NCBI GenBank assembly: GCA_910585995.1
Contig: CAJUGG010000025.1
Span: 1 to 37,778, forward strand
Source: an uncultured Lachnospiraceae bacterium
GTDB lineage: Bacteria; Bacillota; Clostridia; Lachnospirales; Lachnospiraceae
Direction: 5' to 3'
Length of the DNA stretch: 37,778 nucleotides
Under the pieces are notes generated by a model that had not been told where the DNA came from, made no database searches, and saw only the letters and a program-made list of their open reading frames with translations. The translations under genes and the position numbers were made by a program. Every line of letters begins with the position of its first letter. Positions within the stretch are counted from its first letter, which is position 1. Of the stretch, positions 25,298 to 33,257 are shown piece after piece.

Positions 25298-27040
25298 TTA
25301 TGAAAGATATTCTAAAAGCGCTGTCCAATACATCCCATACCCTGTGGGATATTTTGACGCGTCAGCTGCCATATATTGCAACTGCTGCTTAACAGCCTCC
25401 TGATAGAGCGGCTGATCCGTCAGAGAAGACAGCCTCACAAGATTGTAAGCCATTAAGGAATTGCCACTGGGAATCGCACCATCGTAAGTCTCCTTGGGAC
25501 GCAGGATCAGCTTCTCTCCATAGTGGCTGTACAGATAAAATCCGCCTGCCTTATCACCAAAGTCATGTATCACTTTTTGGCACATTTTATCTGCCCGTGT
25601 TAGATATCTTTCCTCCAAAGTTACCTGATGCAGAGCAAGCTGTGCAAATATATAACTTGCATAATCGTCCAAAAATCCTTTGACGCCGCGCTGCCCTTTT
25701 CGGCAACTGACAAACAAAGTATCCGCTTCCATCAGATCTGCCTGTATAAAAACGTCTGCCCGCAGTGCAGCCTGAAGGTAGTTCTCTCTTTGACTTGCCA
25801 GATACAATTCACACATAGCTGCAATCATCAGGCTGTTCCAGGAAGTTAAGATCTTGTCATCCAGGTGCAGTGCATACCGATTTTTCCGGTACTGATACAA
25901 CTGTGTCAAAAAAGATGAAAGCGTCTCATCCTCTGGATCACTTTCCAGCAGATGCAGGATATTCTTCCCTTCAAAATTTCCCTTCTCTTCGATTCCATAC
26001 TGCTTGTTAAAAATTTCACCATTCTCTTTTCCCAGCACACGAATGATCTCATCCGGCGTAAACAGGTAATATTTTCCCTCTTCTCCCTCACTGTCTGCAT
26101 CCTGTGCGCTGTAAAAGCCTCCTTCTTCTGAGGACATCTCACGAAGAATATACTCTGCGGTCTTTTCAGCAATATGCAGATACAGCTTCTTTTTGGTTAC
26201 TGTGTATGCCTTACAATAAGCCAAGATCAGCAACGCGTTGTCGTAAAGCATTTTTTCAAAATGTGGAACAAGAAATCTTGAATCTGTAGAATAGCGGCAA
26301 AAGCCAAATCCAATATGGTCAAACAATCCGCCGCGGTACATCTGCAGCAAGGTATGCTCTGCCATAGAAAGGCAGTCTGCATCCTGACAGCGTTCGTAAT
26401 AGCTTAACAAAAATAACAGATTGTGAGGCGCAGGAAACTTAGGGGCCTGACCAAAGCCGCCGTATTGCGAATCATAGACACGCTGATAGCTCTCCACCGC
26501 CAGACGAACAAACTTTAGACTGATCTCGCCTTTCCTTTCATCTGATTGATTCAGATGATGGATGATCTGTTCCGACTGCCGCAAAAGGGATTCCCTGTCA
26601 TGTTCCCATACATTTTGTATCTTCCACAGAAGTTCTCTAAGCCCAATCCTGCCGCCCTGTGTCGTCCTAGGAAAATACGTACCCGCAAAAAACGGCTTTT
26701 GCTCCCAGGTCATAAAGATACTCGTAGGCCAGCCTCCGCTTCCCGTAAACGCCTGACATACTGCCATATATACACCGTCAATATCCGGACGTTCCTCCTT
26801 GTCCACCTTAATAGAGATAAAGTGCTGATTTAACAGCTCTGCAATCTCCTGATCCTCAAAGCTTTCATGGGCAATCACATGACACCAATGACAGGCACTA
26901 TAGCCTATACTCAAAAAGATCGGTTTATCCTCTTCTCTCGCCCGCTCAAAAGCCTCCTCACACCAAGGATACCAGTCAACTGGATTGTCCTTGTGCTGAA
27001 GCAGATAGGGGCTGGTTTCATATTGTAATCGATTACTCAA
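25298..27040 (-). CDS. YyaL-like thioredoxin domain-containing protein
   Basis: 580 residues. The start is typical of the YyaL/spermatogenesis-associated protein 20 family: MSNRLQYETSPYLLQHKDNP, VDWYPW. A thioredoxin-like domain with C50-HWC53 follows, then GGWPTSIFM, and a C-terminal six-hairpin glycosidase-like region (GGFGQAPKFP, FEKMLYDNA, SWNSLMIAAMCELY, AIPSGNSLMAYNL). The molecular function of the family is not settled. The start is TTG at 27038-27040, 6 nt after GAGGTG; an open extension of 23 codons upstream is not supported. It is first in a group with the AraC regulator and ClpP. Confidence 0.9.
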   Translation of the reverse strand: MSNRLQYETSPYLLQHKDNPVDWYPWCEEAFERAREEDKPIFLSIGYSACHWCHVIAHESFEDQEIAELLNQHFISIKVDKEERPDIDGVYMAVCQAFTGSGGWPTSIFMTWEQKPFFAGTYFPRTTQGGRIGLRELLWKIQNVWEHDRESLLRQSEQIIHHLNQSDERKGEISLKFVRLAVESYQRVYDSQYGGFGQAPKFPAPHNLLFLLSYYERCQDADCLSMAEHTLLQMYRGGLFDHIGFGFCRYSTDSRFLVPHFEKMLYDNALLILAYCKAYTVTKKKLYLHIAEKTAEYILREMSSEEGGFYSAQDADSEGEEGKYYLFTPDEIIRVLGKENGEIFNKQYGIEEKGNFEGKNILHLLESDPEDETLSSFLTQLYQYRKNRYALHLDDKILTSWNSLMIAAMCELYLASQRENYLQAALRADVFIQADLMEADTLFVSCRKGQRGVKGFLDDYASYIFAQLALHQVTLEERYLTRADKMCQKVIHDFGDKAGGFYLYSHYGEKLILRPKETYDGAIPSGNSLMAYNLVRLSSLTDQPLYQEAVKQQLQYMAADASKYPTGYGMYWTALLEYLS

Positions 27041-27428
27041 ACGTATCACCTCTGAACTTTCTTTTTTCTTAGCATGTACAAGCTGGAAGGTTGTTATGCG
27101 GGCAGCCATGGATGATTTCAGCGATTATCTTGGACGAAAAAAATATGTCTTCAGCGGAATTGACAGTTTTTATTGCTAAAAAGAGTAAATAAAATACAGG
27201 GGAGATTTTGCGTTTTTCTATCGGGAAGAAGCCCCTGATAAGAAGGGTGTGCCCTTTTGACCGGACTTTCATATCTTCAAATTAGATAATGCTGTTTGAG
27301 TCTTCATAAAACAACCCTGATCATATTGGTTTTAGTCATAGCAAAATGCTCCAAAATCTGATATAATCTAATATCATATTTCTCCAAACATCTTATCAAA
27401 TTATTTAGGAAAGACAGGAGATTTCACT
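27041..27428. other. Intergenic region, no supported gene
   Basis: This lies between the YyaL-like start and a glycosylase scrap. A 67-codon minus-strand frame exists at 27069-27272, but it has no ribosome site and no recognised family. CAGGGG and CCCCTG about 29 nt apart (around 27198-27238) could pair, with an AT-rich tract on the minus side. A TGaTATAAT extended -10 lies at 27359-27367 on the plus strand without a clear -35. Confidence 0.4.
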
Positions 27429-27530
27429 GTGCCAAACAGGATTACTTTGAACCAGGATTTCAAATCCATACAATATCTCTGCAAAAAAGACAAACGGCTG
27501 GCAAAAGTAATTATCTGTACCAAGCTTTAG
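27429..27530 (+). pseudogene. Possible fragment of a DNA-3-methyladenine glycosylase
   Basis: A 33-codon frame starting at GTG behind AGGAG. IQYLCKKDKRLAKVI resembles the N-terminal helix of AlkA-like DNA-3-methyladenine glycosylases, in which a Y/F-L-x-x-K-D-x-x-L-x-x-V/A-I pattern is common. The frame stops before any catalytic part. It is most likely a remnant. The assignment is by pattern only. Confidence 0.3.
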
Positions 27531-27583
27531 ACTCTGGGCTTACGAAGAATGAATTTCACTTATGTAAATAGGAGATATCGATA

Positions 27584-28466
27584 ATGGGATTAAAAGAAGA
27601 AGCTTATAAGATACTTCATGCGGCATATCAAGTTGCACTCTATGCACCAAATTCATCCTGCTGCCATCAGGCATTTATTAACTTTGTTATTGATAATACC
27701 CACTTAACCTACAAATATATCTTGTTCACAGCTATTTTATCAAAAGCAGCAGATGAAAGCATCAATCCATTATGTTTACAAAAGCAGTCTATGCTTTCTG
27801 GTGCATATGACGCAAGAACCGTCTGTCATAAAGTCATTGTCCCATTTGAAATGGAAATATTAGAAAAAGCAGCTAACTGTTTTTGCGCTTCCAGACTCTT
27901 CCAATCTTCCAGCCAAGCTTTGGCAATATATTCATGAAGCTTTAAAGTACAGTTATGAAGGCGAAGTTCTTACACTTATGGTTGCCGGAATCTATCACCT
28001 AAGATATCTGCATAACCCTGATGTTGTAGTCGAAGTACATCCTGTAAATCAGAGTGGTGCTTCAGGAAGAGAAGTCAGTGATCTGGATGTTTATCTGAAC
28101 GGAAAGCTCATCATATCCAATGAGTTGAAAGACAAAGAATATGCGGAGCCGGATGTAAGACACGCTGCTGATAAGGTCATGTCCGCTGGCGGAACAGGAA
28201 TGCTTTTTATCGAAGGTCCCCGTGGTAAAAAAAGCCATGATTTTGTATCTGCTATTCAAGATGAATATATGTCCCGCAATTTCCTACTCCGAGTTTTATC
28301 CTATCAATTTTTTATGTCCAGTATATTGCCTTCCTTAGAATTTATAGATTGCAGAGAATTTAACAGATTTATTCTAAAGACCGCACAAGAAACAAAATTT
28401 AAGGAAGAAGTGATAGACTATCTTGATGCACTCGCACAAAAGATCTTTGGTCTAACAAGAAATTGA
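27584..28466 (+). pseudogene. SacI-type restriction endonuclease, disrupted
   Basis: Two adjacent plus-strand frames belong to one gene. The first (27584-27937) has ILSKAADESINPL and GAYDARTVCHKVIVPFE, and the second (coding up to 28466) has GREVSDLDVYLNGK followed by ISNELKDKEYAEPDVRHAA. These resemble the SacI restriction enzyme family, and D...ELK in the second part suits a PD-(D/E)XK active site. The second frame is readable from about 27855 (KQLTVFALPD onward), one base out of phase with the first. A conserved stretch expected after VPFE seems absent, so a deletion with frame change near 27855-27900 is likely. A C5 methyltransferase lies nearby. Confidence 0.7.
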
Positions 28467-28470
28467 TAAA

Positions 28471-28500
28471 ATGCCACCAGTACATCAGTTCTGATGGCAT
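28471..28500. terminator. Bidirectional hairpin between endonuclease and glycosylase genes
   Basis: ATGCCACCAG (28471-28480) pairs with CTGATGGCAT (28491-28500) with one internal mismatch. TTTCTC follows on the plus side and TTTTATC on the minus side. It overlaps the last codons of the glycosylase gene, so it can serve both convergent genes. Confidence 0.6.
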
Positions 28501-29297
28501 TTCTCATAATAAAAGATATACTGCTGGATAATCCCTGCGTTTTCACGGAACAGATGAAATGGTGATATCCCTCCACATTCATTTTCAATCGCTCTTGAGA
28601 TCCAGACATCGATCGGCACACAGGAAATTCTTCCATAGGCAAACAGACTTACACAATTTGCCACCTTCTTCCCAACGCCATTAACTTTTTGCAGTAAGTC
28701 CAAAATATGTTCATCCTCTTCTTCATTCAAGCACTGTAAGTCAAGAGTTCCAGACAACACCTTTTGAATGGCATCAAATACATAGGATGCCCGGTATCCC
28801 AATCTACATTCTTTTAAGTCTTCTATGGATATCTTCTTCAATTCCTGCGGCGTAGGAAACGCTTTAAGCCTCTCCCGATCCGTTGTTATGGTATGCCCAT
28901 ATTGTGAGGAAAGCGTCTCAACTGCTGTAGCTATGGCAGGGATACTCTTTCTCTGTGAAATAATAAATGTTACCAGCATCTCCCATGGTTCCTGCCGAAG
29001 AATACGAAGACCCCGGCCATATTTCATCGCTTCATCCACAAATGGATGTTTCTGATATTCCTTGTTAAAAATATCACGATAGCAGCGATCCAGATCAAAA
29101 TACCTTTTCCATACTCGTTCCCATTCCCTCCTGTCACACGAAATGGAAAAAAGCTGCTCCCCCATATCTTTTATGTAAACACAAGAATCTCCCGTTATAA
29201 AACGGTATGTACCATCTTCCCATTGCTTGACACGAAAACATTGTCCACTGAAAGCAATCTTTTGCAAATCAAAATCATCTTCTATTTTCATCAACAT
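28485..29297 (-). CDS. OGG1-type HhH-GPD DNA glycosylase
   Basis: 270 residues. An N-terminal OGG-like domain (AFSGQCFRVKQWEDGTYRF) is followed by the helix-hairpin-helix VNGVGKKVANCVSLFAYG and the catalytic Asp in CVPIDVWISRAI. The Lys in VGKKVANC matches the Schiff-base Lys of OGG1, so a bifunctional glycosylase/AP lyase, most likely acting on 8-oxoguanine, is expected. Such proteins are often labelled 3-methyladenine glycosylase 2 family. It starts 14 nt after the methyltransferase stop and is co-directional with it, so it is probably in the same transcript. The ATG at 29297 has only a weak AGG site; a second ATG follows two codons later. Confidence 0.88.
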   Translation of the reverse strand: MLMKIEDDFDLQKIAFSGQCFRVKQWEDGTYRFITGDSCVYIKDMGEQLFSISCDRREWERVWKRYFDLDRCYRDIFNKEYQKHPFVDEAMKYGRGLRILRQEPWEMLVTFIISQRKSIPAIATAVETLSSQYGHTITTDRERLKAFPTPQELKKISIEDLKECRLGYRASYVFDAIQKVLSGTLDLQCLNEEEDEHILDLLQKVNGVGKKVANCVSLFAYGRISCVPIDVWISRAIENECGGISPFHLFRENAGIIQQYIFYYEKCHQN

Positions 29298-29311
29298 AAG
29301 TCAATACCTGC

Positions 29312-30205
29312 TTACACAAATCCCGCCTTTGCGTCTAAATAAGCAATCACAGCCCTAGCAACGGCCTCTGCCATCTGACATGGTACAGCATTACCAATCT
29401 GTGCATATATTTTTCCTCTGTTCCCGCAGAAAACATAATCATCTGGAAATGTTTGTATCTTTGCAGCCTCTTTAATCGTTATCCTTCGAAGCCTGTCCGG
29501 AGCATCCTTAGTCTCTGGAATAATGGATCCATCAAGCAATCCTCTATGATAATCAATCACCCAATCATTCTTAGCTTCTCCATAGAGGTATTCTTCATCC
29601 ACAATCGGCGTCTTATTTCCTCCCATGGAAGCAGGCAATGTATTTGAATATCCATCAATATTGATTGGTCTTCCTTGTCCATTAAAATACATACCTGCAT
29701 ATGGTGATTTTCTCATAACAGGACGTGCCGCAAATGTTATTTTTGCTGTACAGGTATCAGGGTTTTGTTTTGTCCCAGCGCCTCCTAAAGGAAACAGCAA
29801 ATTTCTAATAACTGGCGCTTCTTTCTTTTGCTGTTCCAACAGCTTCTTCATATGCTGTTCAAAGTAGGAATCTGCATTTTCTTTTATTCCAATAAAAAAA
29901 ACTCGTTCCCTTTTTTGCGAGACACCATACTCTGTCGCATTTAAAAGAAATGGTACACAATGATAACCAAGCTGCCTTGCCCGCTGTAGATATTTTTTTC
30001 TAACAGACTCCCATTTTTCTAATACGCCTAATGCTTTTACATTTTCCATAACAAAAGCATGTATCATCCTCCCATTGGGGTGATTCACCTTGTATGTTTC
30101 AGCAGCTTCTTTCATGATTTCATTCGCAAAAACAATCTGAACACCCGCCTGTTCAAAACCAACATCCATACCACCAGCACCAGAAAATAAGGAAACTACT
30201 CTCAT
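29312..30205 (-). pseudogene. DNA (cytosine-5) methyltransferase lacking the catalytic motif
   Basis: The frame is intact for 297 codons and contains motif I (VVSLFSGAGGMDVGFEQAG), the acidic motif II (VFANE), motif VI (ENV), motif VIII (SQKRERVFFIG), and the C-terminal motifs IX (RRITIKEAAKIQTFPDDY) and X (QIGNAVP). The segment that should carry motif IV, the PCQ with the nucleophilic Cys, is absent: NHPNGRMIH runs directly into AFVMENV. About 50-60 residues seem lost by an in-frame deletion, so no methylation is expected. ATG 30205 fits AAGGAG best (11 nt); 30214 and a TTG at 30235 are alternatives. It is the partner of the SacI-like gene. Confidence 0.8.
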
Positions 30206-30240
30206 CGCTTTCATATCTCCTTCTTTCTTTTTCAATCTCT

Positions 30241-30269
30241 ATTATAGTGTCTATCCACACTTTTCACAA
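30241..30269 (-). promoter_or_regulatory. Promoter upstream of the methyltransferase
   Basis: TTGTGA (30264-30269), 17 nt, TATAAT (30241-30246) on the minus strand, about 30 nt before the coding region. Confidence 0.6.
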
Positions 30270-30362
30270 GACTTTTGACTTTATCTGTCTATTTATAACA
30301 ATCGTTTAATTATTACCTTCCTTCTCAAATAACTTCGACATGTTATCACTTCCATATACCTG

Positions 30363-30497
30363 TTAATAACAATTCTTCAGGACCCTTTCTAATACCCATT
30401 TATTTTTAATACCATCCATGTTCTCCTGTTCCAACAGCTGCAGGGAAAGTTGAAGATACAGCCGCAGTTTCGCATCATCCAGATTCAGATTTGTCAT
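30363..30497 (-). pseudogene. Short protein-like fragment, unidentified
   Basis: A 44-codon frame from ATG 30495-30497 with a leucine- and glutamine-rich helix (LRLYLQLSLQLLEQENMDG) and KNKWVLERVLKNC. There is no ribosome site. It reads like an internal piece of a larger protein and is not recognised. Confidence 0.3.
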
Positions 30498-30524
30498 GGA
30501 TTGAATTTATTTTTTAAAATATAA

Positions 30525-30698
30525 CTCAATGCACAGCTGGAAAAAAGGAATTATTTTCCTCTTCATGATCAAGAACACCTAGTCATTAAAGAGATTGAAA
30601 ACTGGCAGCCGAGGTCGTACGCACCGCATGTAAAACCTGCGGAACAAACTATTCATCCCCAACTTAAGTCAGGGCATGCCAATATCCACATTCCCTAG
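30525..30698 (+). pseudogene. Protein-like fragment without start, unidentified
   Basis: An open stretch of 57 codons without an ATG, bounded by stops, reading LHDQEHLVIKEIENWQPRSY and continuing to HANIHIP. The composition looks like coding sequence rather than chance. It is probably the 3' remnant of a lost gene. The stretch 30206-30733 holds nothing else convincing. Confidence 0.3.
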
Positions 30699-30733
30699 TG
30701 TATATGAGGCTGTCTCTCAAGAAATTGACAGTG

Positions 30734-31507
30734 TCAACCCATCTCCGAAAATAAAATCTGGGCAAATCTGTTTCTGGCATATCTTTCCCTCCACGGAGTA
30801 TGACCGCACTGGTCAAGTATATAGGATTTTATGTCCACATTACTGTCATCTAACGGCTGAATCACTCCCGCGGCAGGATGTGGATCAGCCGTTCCCTGAA
30901 TCAATATGATCGGGCAGGAAATGCTTTGAAATCTTTCTAACAGTTTTCTGGATCTTCTCAAGTTAGCGGCCTCTTTCCAGATCTTTTCATACAAATCGCC
31001 GTCGGTATCTGTCTCCTTTTTTAATGACGCCTCCTCCTGATAACTATCTGCTCTGTCACAGAGTTCACCCAAGCGCTTAAGCTCCTTATCCTTACTCTCC
31101 ATATCTTTCTCCAGATGCTCTAAGATTACATCATATTCCTTTGCTTCCTCAAAAGACATATTCGCTTTTCTGCGCTCCTCAATCTGTGAGACATAGGCTT
31201 CATCCAGAGGAGGACAGCCGATGAAAATCACCTTCTCCACCTGATCAGGATACCTCTGCGCAAACAGCCCTGCCAGCCATGCTCCCCAAGAGTGCCCTGC
31301 CAGTATGATTTTTCCAGAACAGTTTTCTTCTATTTGATCCCGTAATTCCTCTTCCAGCCCCATAATAGTATCTTTTGACTGCATCGGCTCAAGGACGCCA
31401 AACCTTTGTGAGAGCAGTTTAGCAAGTCCAAGTACCGAGCCTTTCGCACCCGGCCCACCATGAAGGACCACGATCCTGTATGGTTCTGTTCCATGTTTTC
31501 TGACCAT
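30734..31507 (-). CDS. Alpha/beta hydrolase, proline iminopeptidase-like
   Basis: 257 residues. HGGPG near residue 17 is the oxyanion signature of the proline iminopeptidase-like group. GHSWG carries the nucleophilic Ser, the acid is in GTADPHPA and the His in CGHTPWRER. A charged helical lid of about 70 residues lies in the middle (EERRKANMSFEEAKEYD onward). ATG 31505-31507 is chosen for AAAGGAGG at 5 nt; the frame extends 12 codons further without support. The substrate is unknown. It lies downstream of, and in the same direction as, the phosphoribosyltransferase operon, 186 nt after it. Confidence 0.88.
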   Translation of the reverse strand: MVRKHGTEPYRIVVLHGGPGAKGSVLGLAKLLSQRFGVLEPMQSKDTIMGLEEELRDQIEENCSGKIILAGHSWGAWLAGLFAQRYPDQVEKVIFIGCPPLDEAYVSQIEERRKANMSFEEAKEYDVILEHLEKDMESKDKELKRLGELCDRADSYQEEASLKKETDTDGDLYEKIWKEAANLRRSRKLLERFQSISCPIILIQGTADPHPAAGVIQPLDDSNVDIKSYILDQCGHTPWRERYARNRFAQILFSEMG

Positions 31508-31584
31508 AGCATCCTCCTTTGCACGCTCAAATAAGCTGTACACAAGACTGCGGCAATCTGTTTTTTTAACACTGCTTTTTTTAT

Positions 31585-31689
31585 TCAGGAAAATCGCATA
31601 GTATCAAAAACTTTGTCAAAAATCTTCATCCCTGCCATAAGTTCCTCAATCCTCTTTGATAAGACTCGACAATATTCGTCAAGTCTCAC
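31585..31689 (-). CDS. Very short frame directly after the phosphoribosyltransferase
   Basis: 34 codons from GTG 31687-31689, 4 nt after the phosphoribosyltransferase stop: MRLDEYCRVLSKRIEELMAG followed by MKIFDKVFDTMRFS. AAGGA lies only 2 nt before the GTG, too close for a normal site. The sequence is helical and protein-like and recalls an internal segment of GGDEF-type regulators, so a gene scrap is the likeliest reading. A short fourth product of the operon is less likely. Confidence 0.3.
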   Translation of the reverse strand: MRLDEYCRVLSKRIEELMAGMKIFDKVFDTMRFS

Positions 31690-31693
31690 TTCC

Positions 31694-32197
31694 TTATATT
31701 TGGTTGAATAGTCTCATTGTTGTATCCGGTCCTACTCCACCATTTTGTTTATTTACATTTGCCCCTACAAAGGAATTTTTTGATATCCTTATTGTATAGA
31801 GTTGATCACCAAAAAACTCTACAGCCTGCTCATTTACAACACAGCTTGCAATCAGCATATCCGGTTGCAAAATCTTTTTTATCGTATATCCAGTATTTAT
31901 TACAGAATCAACGATGATTATATTCTTTGTACCTGGTCTTACAAAACGCTCCTTTTTGGGATCATACAGTTGAAATTTGCACCCCAAGTGAAAATATATT
32001 CCTTCTGCAAAGAATATTCCACCTCTAAGCATCGCCACCACCGTTGTGTCTTCTAAATTCATTTCAGGAAAACATCGTGCCAAATATTTCCCCAATTCTA
32101 TATGAGCCATTGCAAGTTCGGGACCCGAAATTCCAGAATCGGACTTTGTTATTGAAATCAGCTCATTTATTCTGTCAGTTTTATTAACCTCAAACAA
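31694..32197 (-). CDS. Phosphoribosyltransferase domain protein
   Basis: 167 residues with the type I PRTase core. The PRPP loop is IIIVDSVINTGYT (residues 93-105), with MLRGGIFFAEG before it as the second loop. The end (GGVGPDTTMRLFNQI) vaguely resembles uracil phosphoribosyltransferases, but the base specificity cannot be read. The start is TTG 32195-32197 behind GGAGGGG at 8 nt, overlapping the stop of the kinase/HAD gene by 8 nt. It is the last enzyme of the three-gene operon and probably attaches or removes ribose-5-phosphate on a base-like substrate that the other enzymes process. Confidence 0.82.
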   Translation of the reverse strand: MFEVNKTDRINELISITKSDSGISGPELAMAHIELGKYLARCFPEMNLEDTTVVAMLRGGIFFAEGIYFHLGCKFQLYDPKKERFVRPGTKNIIIVDSVINTGYTIKKILQPDMLIASCVVNEQAVEFFGDQLYTIRISKNSFVGANVNKQNGGVGPDTTMRLFNQI

Positions 32198-33257
32198 TAG
32201 TTATCCCCTCCGTATTCATATGTTTTAGGGAACGACTTATTGTACCATCTGCTTTAGCAATCAGATATCCTTCATCTGCCTGTCTCAACATATAATAGTC
32301 GTTCATACTGTCTCCATACGCAACAATTTTAATGCCTTTCTCTTGAAGGAATTTTGCAGTGAAATATTTGGTCTCTGCTGACATCTGCTCTCCACAATAC
32401 ATCTGCATTTTAAGTTCGTTTGCAATTTCCTTCCATATTTCACAATACCCAGTTGTTAATATAACGCACGGCATTTTAATTCGTTCTATAACGGAATGAT
32501 TCAAACGTACTCCCAGTTTCTCAAATGGTTGATGCGTCCAGTCAATGAAACGTAAAAAGTTTGCCATTTCCCTACTGTGTCGCCACGCCTGAAAGCCAGT
32601 GTAAAAATTGCCATCAAATATATGCGTCTTATATCCCAAAACACCACTACTATCTTCGATAGTCAATGTCTTGTCCCCATCGGTTAAGCAAATAGTTCTG
32701 GCTTCTATTTTTCTCCCAATGTTTTCCGCGCATTTTCTTGCATAAGACACACAGCTATATCCTTCTGCTAAACTATCAATAAATTCCAAAACCGCACTAA
32801 TATCTGGGAAATAACCTTTTCCGGGATGATCCAGAACATAGAAATCCTTATTGTGTTTATGGCAATACTGGCGAAGAGATTCCAACTCAAACATCTGCCA
32901 CTTTGCAACGTCAAAGGCAAGATATTTTTTATTTCTTACGGAATCTCCCATTCTTTTCTCAAGGATAGCTGGTTCTACATATAAATATAAAATTGCATCA
33001 TAAAGCTCTCCATCTTTTTCGGTAAATACAACTTCATCACCAAACGAATAATGTCCATCCATGATAAAATCATTTTTTTCTTTTAGCTGCATTGCCATCT
33101 GTTTTCTAACACATGTTTTCTCTTCGACAGTCAGCGAATGAAAATCTGGTGCCAATGTCTTTAACAGGGAACTACCTGCCAACACCTCAAAGTTTCTAAC
33201 AGCATCTAAAATGAAAGTTTTCCCCGCTGTAGGAAGTCCGTACAAACCTATTCGCAT
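32190..33257 (-). CDS. P-loop kinase fused to HAD phosphatase
   Basis: 355 residues in two enzymatic halves. Residues 1-160 form a nucleoside/adenylate-kinase-like P-loop domain: Walker A GLPTAGKT (7-14), FIMDGHYSFGD (64-74), a lid region with Arg102 and Arg108. Residues 185-355 form a HAD phosphatase: DGDKT with D193 and D195, Thr268 in ILTTG, K297, and GDSMND with D316 and D320. Joining a kinase and a phosphatase suggests processing of one phosphorylated small molecule or RNA end. AAGGAG precedes ATG 33255-33257, which overlaps the stop of the radical-SAM fusion by 10 nt. Confidence 0.82.
   Translation of the reverse strand: MRIGLYGLPTAGKTFILDAVRNFEVLAGSSLLKTLAPDFHSLTVEEKTCVRKQMAMQLKEKNDFIMDGHYSFGDEVVFTEKDGELYDAILYLYVEPAILEKRMGDSVRNKKYLAFDVAKWQMFELESLRQYCHKHNKDFYVLDHPGKGYFPDISAVLEFIDSLAEGYSCVSYARKCAENIGRKIEARTICLTDGDKTLTIEDSSGVLGYKTHIFDGNFYTGFQAWRHSREMANFLRFIDWTHQPFEKLGVRLNHSVIERIKMPCVILTTGYCEIWKEIANELKMQMYCGEQMSAETKYFTAKFLQEKGIKIVAYGDSMNDYYMLRQADEGYLIAKADGTISRSLKHMNTEGITIV

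Noticed and set aside
27069..27272. 67-codon minus-strand frame beginning MKVRSKGHT
   Set aside because: It has no ribosome site or known family and an unusual composition. It overlaps the YyaL upstream region and is more likely a non-coding repeat or chance frame.
27429..28466. Intact glycosylase or restriction operon starting at 27429
   Set aside because: The 27429 frame stops after 33 codons and the next gene changes frame internally. Both are better read as remnants.
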